DNA of 64,000 nucleotides from Gremmenia infestans (Eukaryota > Ascomycota > Leotiomycetes > Helotiales > Hamatocanthoscyphaceae): positions 4,265,060-4,329,059 of the forward strand of contig JAFEVB010000002.1 in assembly GCA_032629725.1 (NCBI GenBank), in the 5' to 3' direction. The notes beneath the pieces are model-generated. The model had not been told where the DNA came from. It was given only the letters and a program-made list of their open reading frames with translations, and did no database searches. Shown here in pieces: positions 21,680 to 30,746 of the stretch. How positions within the stretch are numbered: position 1 is the stretch's first letter; each line of letters starts with the position of its first letter. The position numbers were made by a program, and so were the translations under genes.

Positions 21680-23460
21680 CTAATAAAAGAGCCCTTCGTA
21701 CCCCTCGTCTGGTTTATCAAAATACCAGGTGAGATCTTTCCCCGCGGCTTCTCTGGTCGAGAATCCATTCCCTAGATATGCAAAGATGTTGCTATTGCGA
21801 GAAGTCCATTCCCAATCCTCCCACCTTGGATTTGTCATCATTTGGAACCAATGGATCCTACTTCCAGGATGTAGTGCTGTGATGGGACCATCAACTGTCC
21901 CATTCTTGAACCAAGATCTGCAGTGGGTGCTCCAGGCGGTTCGTTTCAAGAACTCGTCAGAGTGCGCCGTAAAATCCTTGATTGCCCTTATTTTGGGCAC
22001 GAAAGATTTAACGTTTTCGGTTTGCGCTTTGTAGAGGAACTTTAGGATATATTTGCTGGTGTGCTCAATAATAGGCATAGCAGAGCCATGCCCGACCGGC
22101 GAATTGGGACCCATAAACACTGGATTTGTTAGATGGGAGAAAGAGAGTAGGGTGTGTATATGTTTCACTCACTGAAGTAATTTGGCATGTTTGCCGGGGT
22201 GACAGACAAATATGCCGTGGCTCTTGTCTTCCACTGATCAGCCAGATTGGTAGCATTCTGTCCTATTATAGGAAAGCGTGGACAATAGCTGAGATCGAAA
22301 CCTGTGGCGCAAATGAAGACATCGACCTTGATAATCTCACCAGTTACCAAGACGATCCCTTCTGGGATAATCTTTGCAATCTCGTCCTGAACAACTCTAA
22401 CATTATCCTTTGTTAGCGACTCAAGGTACCCATTTCCAGGAGTGGGCCTTCGACACGCAACAGCGAAATCGGGAATGATCTTCTCTGCTATTGCAGCACC
22501 TTTGGCGCCTAATCTTGACTTCATGTCTTCCGTACTGAATCTGACTGCTTCAGCTTGTTCCGGGCTGTCTTTGAGGATTAATTTGAATCTGCCGTTGAGC
22601 TCGCTCTCGATTGCCTTTCTGTAAGCGTGGTACGTTTCTGGATGATCGACAAATTCGGTCTTTCTCTCTTCCGTAAAATCGAAATTGGTCCCTCCAGGCC
22701 CCGAGTACTTTTGAGCAAAACCAGCCGTGATCCAAGTTGGTTGTCGGATGAATGTTGTTAAGTGTTCCACCTCGGGTTGGATATTCGGCACAACTTGGAT
22801 GCCAGATGAACCACATCCAAGCACTGCGACCTTCTTTCCTTTGAGTTTGACATCCGGGTTCCACGCTGCACTGTGCATCAAGTCTCCCTTGAAAGTATGG
22901 AGGCCGGGTATGTCTGGATATTTCCAATTGTTCAGATAACCAGAGCTGTTAATAAAGAAGTCGCACCAATCGTCAAACTCAAGCCCACTTGACAAATTTC
23001 GAATGCGCATATCCCAGCGACCTTTTTCTTCGTTCCACGTTGCTCCCATGATCTGATGCTTGAATTTGATGTATTTCCGTAGGCCATGCTCCTCGGCAGT
23101 ATCTTGGAAGTACTTCAGGATTTCAGGTGCTGGCGAATAGAACCTATCCCAATTTGGATTCGGTGCCCAAGAGTATTGGTAGCAATGGGACGGAATGTCG
23201 CAAGCGCATCCTGGATATGTGTTTTCCAGCCAAGTTCCGCCCAATTCGTGATTTTTCTCGTATAAAACAAGTTCCACATGTTCCATATGCACATCAATCG
23301 ACCGTGCAATGTTCAGCGCAGATGCCCCTGAGCCTGTTGCTATGACACGAAGCTGTCGCGGTTGACCAAGTGGGTGTTCATCGACGACATATTTGCTTGT
23401 TGGTGTAGAGGTGTGCATTGGGATGTTGCCATCTTCGCGTCCAAGTCCTTCAATCACCAT
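21680..23460 (-). CDS. Flavin monooxygenase, Baeyer-Villiger type
   Basis: Two exons (23460-22173 and 22119-21680) give 575 residues; the splice joins PNYF to MFMGPNSPVGHGS, a conserved BVMO block. Features are the FAD Rossmann motif (GSGASA, about 43-48), GGTWLENTYPGCACD (74-88), the BVMO fingerprint F-x-G-x3-H-x3-W as FKGDLMHSAAW (190-200), and the NADPH motif GCGSSG (215-220). The enzyme would use NADPH and O2 to insert oxygen next to a carbonyl or to oxygenate a heteroatom. The frame extends 37 codons upstream of the chosen Met, but that stretch is unlike the family. The gene is divergent from the amino acid permease across a shared 740-bp promoter. Confidence 0.88.
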
Positions 23461-24197
23461 CTTCTCGAATGTAGCTGTGAAATATACCTGAAGGAACTCC
23501 GCGTAGATTTTAACAAGTTGCTTAAATCGCACGCTCAACCGGACTATGTACTTGTATGTTACTGCTATCAATTCGCAAACTCCGTGGGGCGAAAAAGTAA
23601 TTCAGGCCCCATTTTCTCTATAGTGAGGGGTTATAAACATAAGCGAGCCATCTGCTGGATCTAAATAATTTTCTGGCTATACCATTGGTCGAATTGGGTA
23701 TGTCCTATACACATCGTATCATTTAAACCCAAAAAGGGAATTAAAATACTTTTCGGCCGCGTGGAGTAAAGGTACACCAGACCGAATTCTGGGGCGTGCT
23801 ATCTCCTCGGCTCGGCGCCGAAGCAACACTACCGTCGCCGCCACAAAAGCAGCGATAAGCTGATTGATATCAAACTCCGTAATCATTAAGGTAATCTCGG
23901 TGTGGTATCTCGGCGTTGACATTGCAAGCTTTAGCTCTTTGCCCCTTATATTCCCGGATACTTATCATCAGGCTGCTGCTAGCAATGGGCCATAGTCCAG
24001 CCGGAACTTTCATCAATGGAGAGCTAAGTATTATCTCCAGAACACATACCTCCAGTTATCTCTGGTACTCGGCTGTATATTTCTATAAAGTCGAGCTATC
24101 TTCGCCAGTATCTACTTATTAACCTCTCATCTCTTATGCAAGAAAGACGCGCAGATAAGCACTTCGAACAGGAACTGTGTGAATAAGACAATCCACC
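23461..24197. other. Bidirectional promoter, monooxygenase / permease
   Basis: A 740-bp spacer between two divergent start codons. It is GC-rich around 23755-23850, where the TCGG-CG-CCGA palindrome sits. The ORFs crossing it have no domain and are probably chance. Confidence 0.5.
23810..23822. promoter_or_regulatory. TCGG-CG-CCGA palindrome
   Basis: TCGGCGCCGA (23812-23821) is a perfect 10-bp palindrome. The 11-mer GCTCGGCGCCG (23810-23820) occurs identically at 20766-20776 in the hairpin upstream of the aminotransferase. It is a candidate binding site for a cluster-specific Zn2Cys6 regulator; no such regulator gene is seen in the window. Confidence 0.45.
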
Positions 24198-25966
24198 ATG
24201 GCTTCCGAAAAGAACCTAGCCATGATGGACCCCGAGAAGTATATAGCCACTGCATCTAATCCTTCATTGGAGTTTGAAGTCGGAGAAGTGACTGCTGTGG
24301 AGCAAAATGCACAAGATCATGCACCCCACCAATTGCAGAGGAATTTCAAGGCGAGGCATGTGCAGATGATTGGATTGGCAGGATGTATTGGAAGTGGTGT
24401 TTTCATCAGTACTGGAGAGGTACACAACCCAGATATATCTATCATCCATTGAAATTCAACTAACATATTTTACAGGCACTACAGACAGGCGGTGCCCTTG
24501 GTTTGCTCATCGCTTACCCTCTGATCTGTTCCATGGCGCTCTCCATGCTTACAGTGCTTTCAGAGGCAACCTGCCTCTTCCCAACCACTGGATCTTTCAT
24601 CGATCATGCAAGCCGATTTGTTGATCCTGCATTGGGCTTTGCCATTGGCTTCTGCGAGTGGTTCGGCGCCATCACTGTTGTTGCAGCAGAGGGCTCTGTA
24701 TTTCCGGTCGTCATCTCGTACTGGACTACATCTGTCTCTGATGCAGGCCTGATGACTATTTACCTTGTAGTGGTTTTTGCATTCCATGTGATGCCCAATC
24801 GCTGGTTTGCCGAATTTGAATTTTACTCTGGCATTGTGAAATTGACCTTGATGGTTGTGGTCATGCTCACAATGGTTGCCATATGTGCGGGTGCTGGTAA
24901 TGGAGATGAATACATCGGTCAGAACTACAATACCCTCAAGGTTTTCCCCAACGGCTTCAAGGTATGAAATTTCATGTGTGTCTAATGGGAAGTTTACTAA
25001 CAGACTCAGGGCATTGCTCGTTGCTTCCTTCTTGCCTCCTGGGCAACCGGAGGCCAGGAGATCATGGGAGTCGTTGCTGGTGAAGCTGCTTTTCCTCGTT
25101 GGGACCTTCCTCGCGCCCGTGTCAACCTGTTCATTCGTATCCTGGTTATCTACCTCAGTGCGGCCGTCTTCATTTCTGTTCTCATCCCATATACGGAGCC
25201 TTTGCTCCTCAGTACAAGCAATCTTGCCTCCTCACCCTTCGTCATCGCAATGAACTACGCGGGCATCCGAGTTCTCCCTGACATTGTCAACGTCGTACTC
25301 CTCATATGCCTTTGCGGTATAGGATCAGAGGAACTCTTTGTAGCTTCACGAGTCCAGGTTGCCATGGCAGATATGGGTATGATGCCAGCGGTCTTCAAGA
25401 AGATCGATAGCAAGGGACGACCATGGGCCTCCCTGCTCTGTTGTTCCATTATTGCTATTGCTTTCACATATATGTGTCTCAGCACCACTGGCGCCATCGC
25501 ATTCAACTGGTTCTCTTCTATTAGTGCCACAACCACCTTCTTTGCATGGATGATCATCCCTGTTACTAATTGGTGCATGCATCGCGCTCTGCGCGCACAA
25601 GGAGACACCGCATGGTCAGAGCCATATGCCTACAAGAGCTGGCTCTGGCCCGCGATCCCGATCTACTTATTTGTTACCACGCTCTTCACCTTCGTTTGCA
25701 CTTTCTGGGTCGCTGTCGACCCGATAGGGGGCGCAGACTCCAGTGGCCTCGCCGCAGATTTCTTCGAAATCATGTTGTGCTTCCCACTATTTGTCTTTGC
25801 ATACATTGCATACAAATTGTTTTACAGGACGAAGTTTCAGAACCCAAAAACGGCCGATTTGGTTACGGGCAGACGACGTTTGACAAAGGAGAACATTGAA
25901 TTTTTGGATACTTATGGTGCTTCGCCTTGGTATAGTAAGGTCCTCAGCTATGTGCGTTTTGGTTAG
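24198..25966 (+). CDS. Amino acid permease (YAT family, APC superfamily)
   Basis: Three exons (24198-24419, 24476-24961, 25010-25966), all joined in phase 0 with CTAAC branch sites, give 554 residues. A cytosolic N terminus of about 50 residues leads into RNFKARHVQMIGLAGCIGSGVF, the signature first helix of yeast-type amino acid transporters. About 12 transmembrane segments and a hydrophilic C-terminal tail ending KVLSYVRFG follow. It is a plasma-membrane proton symporter for amino acids; the substrate cannot be read from sequence. The shared promoter with the BVMO suggests co-expression and uptake of the substrate processed by the neighbouring enzymes. Confidence 0.88.
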
Positions 25967-26570
25967 AGAGATGTTCTCAACTGTTATAGAGTTATGGGTT
26001 AGAATAAATAGTCGTAATATGAAAGTAATCAAGCGACTCTGATCAAGGCAATACCCAAACAGATAGCTAGTACTAGTGAAGTAAATGTAGAATAAGTCGA
26101 TGATATTTCTACCGCAAATAAAATACATATCTTGATAATAAATACTTATGGCTAGGGTAAGTTAGATTAAAGAAGCTCTACCGCAAGGGGAACTACAATA
26201 TGGTTCATTGCGGAGGGGTCGAGACAAGCAGAAATCAGGACACGGAGTCCTCCATCAAAAAAGATGCAAGGAAGTTAAATGAGTGCCACAATCAGTCGGA
26301 TTTTGCTCCCACCATTTTGGAATCCCTACGAGAACCAATCTTGTTCCTTCTAGAAGCACCACCGTCAAATCAAGTATCGCGAAGGAGTACTCGGATTCAA
26401 AATCTGACTCACCGATTCAAGGCCTATGGTGGGATTTATCTCGTCCTCTATGAAACTCTAAGGACGTTGGCTTCAAGTCGGACCCCCAAGGACGCGCCTA
26501 CGACCATTTGATAAGTCTCTATTTGGAATCTAATGCGACTAGTATGTACATCTTAATAAAATAAATACCG
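25967..26570. other. Intergenic
   Basis: 25967-26190 is AT-rich and includes the permease 3' region. A 103-codon plus-strand frame (26200-26511) has no recognisable domain and no supporting exon; I do not call it. Confidence 0.4.
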
Positions 26571-27270
26571 CTATCTAACACGTCTATCGTGATTCGATCT
26601 TCGGGGTTTACCAGCGACTGGTGCAGTTGAACGGGAAGTGGAGCGAGAAGTCGAACGGACGGTTGAACGAGAGGTCGAATAGTCAGTCGACTGGGAATAG
26701 TCATCATCGAGGTACCGTCTTGAAAGGTCCGGCGAACGGGAAGAGCTATCCTTGATATATCGTCTTGAATAGTCGGGAGAACGGGAATGGCTATCTTCGA
26801 GATATCGTCTTGAATGGCCCGATGAACGGGAGTGATTATCATCAAGATATCGTCTCGACTTTGGACGTATAGATGAAGATTTCGTAGCAGAGCTTTTGCC
26901 TAGAATGGCACTTGATAATGCGCCAAGCCCCAACGGGAGTTTCCCTAAAAATCATTAGCAGATAAATAGAATATTGCATGAGGTTCATACCTAATCCCGA
27001 ATCGGTAGACCATGAAACACTAGGTAAATGTTTCGATGTATTTACGATCAAACTCGCATTCGCCCGTGTCTTATTAACGTGGAACTTCACGTCGAACCGT
27101 TCTTGATCTGCAATCTTCGGGCCTTTGCCAGCCATCTTCGCGATTGTAGACGGATGTATTCCACCAATATTATAGCTGCCCCCAGTATGATCCCCTGTAT
27201 AGATCTTGAATACCGGTATTTTGATCCCATCGGTGTACTTCATCTCGGCTGTAAAGTAGAGGCGCGACAT
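26571..27270 (-). CDS. Orphan protein with four 15-residue SRRYL repeats
   Basis: Two exons (27270-26991 and 26944-26571) give 217 residues, with donor GTATGA and branch GCTAATGA before TTTTTAG. The N-terminal 95 residues look globular (MSRLYFTAEMKYTDGIKIPVFKIYTG...) and match no family I know. The C-terminal half is basic and disordered: four tandem copies of SRRYLDDxHSRSxxx (DNA 26679-26858, 45 bp per copy), then an RST-rich tail. No signal peptide is visible. The tail resembles RS-type RNA-binding or phosphorylation segments, which is only a compositional remark. A Met 18 codons upstream exists but is Ser-rich and less likely. Confidence 0.6.
26679..26858. repeat. 45-bp coding tandem repeat, 4 copies
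   Basis: Four in-frame 45-bp units within the orphan gene encode 15-residue copies starting SRRYLDD, SRRYLED, SRRYIKD and SRRYLDD. Copies differ mainly in the last six residues, so the array is diverged and not freshly expanded. Confidence 0.8.
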
Positions 27271-27451
27271 TGTGAAGAGAGCGCGGGGCGATATGGATGA
27301 AGAATTAGAAAAACTCGAGGACAAAAAATGCAGTATTGGAGGAAATTGTATGCGTGGAACTCGAGGAAGGGATATTATAAAAGGTGTTTGTGTTTGGTGG
27401 CGCAGTAGGTGTTGTAGGAGCTATTTCGAGTTTCAGAATGCGCCGCTAACA

Positions 27452-27631
27452 TTAACTGCGGTGATTCCAACTCCCACCGGCGACATAGTTAGCGACGAAG
27501 AATCCGGGGTATGACGTGAAATCCAAGTCGTAATTGGTCCAAATTTGAAGTTGCAACATATCATTCGTAGCCAAGACTGAAAGTGCACCGCGGATGTTGG
27601 TGCTGGTGTCGAAGATGTAGAATTGAGCCAT
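27452..27631 (-). CDS. Putative 59-residue protein
   Basis: A short frame from an ATG at 27631 to a TAA. Its composition is strongly protein-like for its length (MAQFYIFDTSTNIRGALSVL...NYDLDFTSYPGFFVANYV). It may be the first exon of a longer gene, or a small protein in its own right; no convincing downstream exon was found before the orphan gene at 27270. It lies on the same strand as the repeat protein and the cysteine-rich candidate. Confidence 0.35.
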   Translation of the reverse strand: MAQFYIFDTSTNIRGALSVLATNDMLQLQIWTNYDLDFTSYPGFFVANYVAGGSWNHRS

Positions 27632-27753
27632 CTACTAAATACTTTCAAATATAATAAAATATTGACCTTTTCGACGATTCATTATAGCTCTCACTATACT
27701 AATGTCCAGTATACTTCATTTGCGTTTGCCTCCCTTTGCCCACGCTTTTGATA

Positions 27754-28124
27754 TCAAACACACGATCCTTCAGGATTCTCATCAATCCCGCACCGGCAAT
27801 ACCCAATTGCTTCGCCTGCCTCGCTCTCTTTGAAACAACATATATCGCCATCTTGATCTCCATGTGGTGCATTTAGTAGGCATGAGAAGTATTGTAGATT
27901 GCAATCGGTAGTCGTGCAGCATGTTCCCTTAGGCCAGAGTAGAAGAGTATTGTTCTCTAGCGAACCAAGTCGAACAGCCTCGACCACCGCAACGGTACAC
28001 AATATTTCTAATAAAGGGCCCGGGTCTGGCATTCGGGTATGTAGTGAGGACGACTTGAAGTAGGCGTCATCAAGCACGGTAACACCAACGCGAGGATGAT
28101 TATTTGTTTGAAGAGTGGAGCCAT
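27754..28124 (-). CDS. Putative cysteine-rich secreted protein, structure unresolved
   Basis: The ATG at 28124 opens a typical signal peptide (about 18 residues, hydrophobic IIILALVLP core) that ends in a stop after 38 codons. Overlapping it in another frame, the sequence down to 27754 reads through a cysteine-rich domain with paired Cys (CC...C...C...CC...C.C...C; nine Cys in the last 60 codons). Either a small intron with a weak donor joins them, or a frameshift has broken the gene. I cannot choose. If intact, it would be an effector-like secreted protein. No function is assigned. Confidence 0.4.
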
Positions 28125-28870
28125 AATTAAAAGGTATTAGATTAGATTACGACTTGCAACATGTTGAAAGCAGAGTGTAAAGAAGAGCAAGCGGTTTCAA
28201 ATTTATATAACAATGACAACCGCAACGAGCTACCACATGTATGACGTTGAGCCCAGAATAGAAGCAGTCTAGGTAGTCCCTAAGTAGGTCCAGAATCCGG
28301 ACCGACGAAGCAGCGGGGTATCCTAACCTTAGCAACTTATATGACAAGGGAATGGGGATAAGATTATCCGGACAGTCTTGTTACGAATGATTGATTGACC
28401 ATGGTTCTCGAAACAAGGCGAAAAAGAACTTAAGATAACACATCTGCTCTCATTTTGGGCAGGAGTCGTTGAACTTTGAACCGCAGGTCGTTGACTGCAT
28501 CGGCCCCTATTCTCTAGTGACATACAGTATGAATGGGAAGGTAAAAGGGGTAACGTAATGTGTAAGGTGCCAATAGCACAAGATAGTCGCAAGTCAACGG
28601 AGTAAGGGAAAAGGGGTAACATTTCAAGGAAATGCGAGGTAATTGAAATACAAATAGAGAAAACAGTAACCTAGATATGAAATTCAACAAGATACAACGC
28701 ATTGATTATTCTTCTTCTACGCCTCAGTGACCACTTCAAAATCCTGAGCCTGATCTCTTGGCTCGGGATAACACCAGATTGAGATAATCAAGCGCATGGC
28801 ACCAGGCAAGATCGTGGCCTTCTAGAAAGCCCTTGTGCTACTGCAATGGAGCATAAATTGGTATTTCTCG
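28125..28870. other. Intergenic
   Basis: About 750 bp between the cysteine-rich candidate and the GPI3 stop codon. The minus-strand frames at 28147-28347 and 28329-28702 have no domain and overlap each other. No gene is supported. Confidence 0.4.
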
Positions 28871-30397
28871 TCATCTATATGTAGATCCATCGGTTATCGC
28901 CCGTTCTTTCTTGACCTTCTTAGGCCAATTCCTCGCAATATCGATGGCATCTCTTGGCGCCCAAATCTCCAAAAACAGAAACAGCAGATAGTCAATGACT
29001 ACACACAGGCAAAACAGCTTGCCAGCCCATATGCCACAACCATAATACCTCTTCAGCCTATCGATGAGAGCAAAACTCTGCACGCCGGCCCTTCCTCTCG
29101 TAGCACTCCAACTGGCAGCATCAGCCGCTTCGTAGCCATAAAAGTCTGCCTCGCTCAAGACCCCAGATATGCCGTCATAAACTCGTTCTGTGCGTCTGGC
29201 AACATCCGTCCACGAATACCACTTTTTAACCTGGTCATGGAAATCTTCAGTTCGAACCTTGTTCGCTCGCAGAGCGGCAATAGCACGACCAGTAGCAGCA
29301 ACTAGGTCATCTTCTTCCGGCTTGGCAAACACTGTCATGTGGGCTGGGAGAACCTCCGGAATACCGCCAACTTGAGTGCAAACGACATACAGGCCGCAGC
29401 TTGCGGCTTCAACTATGACTGTGCCAAAAGCTTCCGTCAAACTCGGGTGCAGATAAATGTGACCACGGACCATGACATCTCGGACCTCCTCATGTCTAAC
29501 CGGACCAAGCATTTCAACTCGGTCCTGCAGGACGTTCCTCTCAAGCATTTGCTCCAAATCGATGGCCTTTGGGCCCGAGCCGGCGATTATGAATCGCACA
29601 TTGGGGTGATTTGCCAAGATTCGAGGGATAGCAGCCACCAACAAATCAGTGCCCTTGTTGTAGAACAGTCGGGATATGACTACAATGGTGATGGTGTCGT
29701 GAGGACCGAGATGTTGAGGCAGAGGGACGACATTGGTGCCAAATTCGGAGAGATTAGGATAGGATGGATGGAACAGAGGACGAAAGTTCTCTGCAACGAC
29801 AGCATTGGGTATAACAGATACCATGAGGGGATCTAGAGAAGCACGAAGGACGGTGTTTTCCTTGCTGGTGGGATAAAGTCAGTCGAGCAGAGGGGCAGGG
29901 GCAGGGGCAGATTCGTCTGCATACCAAGTATGGCTGACACAGATTACATGGTCCACATCACTCAGCGTAAATTTCAACAGCTTGTTTGTCAGAATGCTAG
30001 CAGCATCCGCAAAACCGAACAGGGAATGATCTGTGAAGACAGTTCTTAATCCCATGGTCCGCGCATGTAATATAGCTTCATGGCAGAGACTGCTCAGACT
30101 GGCGTGGCCATGCACAATCTCAATCTCCTCGCGTATAACGATGTTCCGGAAGATGGGGAAGAAGGAGAAGACGGTTGGAAAGCTGGCAGAGCGGTACATG
30201 ACCAGAAAAGGGACATGGTAAACCTTGAGGCCATTCGTGAGGTACCGTACACCGGTTCGTCCTTCGTAGGCGTGGGTGATGACTATGACTTTGTGTCCGC
30301 GGTCGATCAATTTGGTCGACAATTGGTAGATGTGGCTCTCGACACCGCCGGGTTGAGGGAAGAAGAAGTCGCTGACCATAGCAATGTTGTATGGCAT
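28871..30397 (-). CDS. GPI3: GPI-anchor N-acetylglucosaminyltransferase catalytic subunit (PIG-A/Gpi3)
   Basis: Two exons (30397-29925 and 29864-28871) give 488 residues, against 484 in human PIG-A. It transfers GlcNAc from UDP-GlcNAc to phosphatidylinositol on the cytosolic ER face, the first step of GPI synthesis (EC 2.4.1.198). Motifs: N-terminal MVSDFFFPQPGGVESHIYQLS, VHGHASLSSLCHEA, TDHSLFGFAD, VSVIPNAV, the GT4 E-x7-E signature in LTEAFGTVIVEAAS, and one C-terminal membrane helix (KLFCLCVVIDYLLFLFLEIW). The splice junction changes the usual SHTSKENT to SHTCKENT; the intron itself carries a CCCCTG-repeat tract. It is divergent from DBP6 with 349 bp between start codons. Confidence 0.95.
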
Positions 30398-30746
30398 TTT
30401 GATCGCGGTCGCCCAGCTGGCCGGCGCGAGGTGATTTGTGTTATAACCGCGGTTTCATAGTTGTTGCGGCATCAGACGAGATGCGCAGACTACGCCTGGA
30501 TTTCACGGGGATGGATTGGAATAGATTGTAGCAGGCGGTGATGTATGTTTATATCTATAGTAAGAGCCGGAATAGGGGAGGTGAGTGAGCTGCAATGTGA
30601 TGCGACGCGACACACACGGCTGAACTCCGGGGAAACAAGGCTGCGCTAAGTGCAAGGCGAGGTGCAAAATCTAATGTGTTGTGCATTGAAAATCTCCCTC
30701 TTACCCTCTCACTCTGGTGCATTCTACATCTTCCTCCCACGCAATA
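30398..30746. promoter_or_regulatory. Bidirectional promoter GPI3/DBP6
   Basis: A 349-bp spacer between two divergent start codons of housekeeping genes. No TATA element stands out at either side. Co-regulation is possible but not shown by the sequence. Confidence 0.45.

Noticed and set aside
26200..26511. 103-codon plus-strand frame
   Set aside because: No domain, no splice support, low-quality composition, and it sits between convergent 3' regions.
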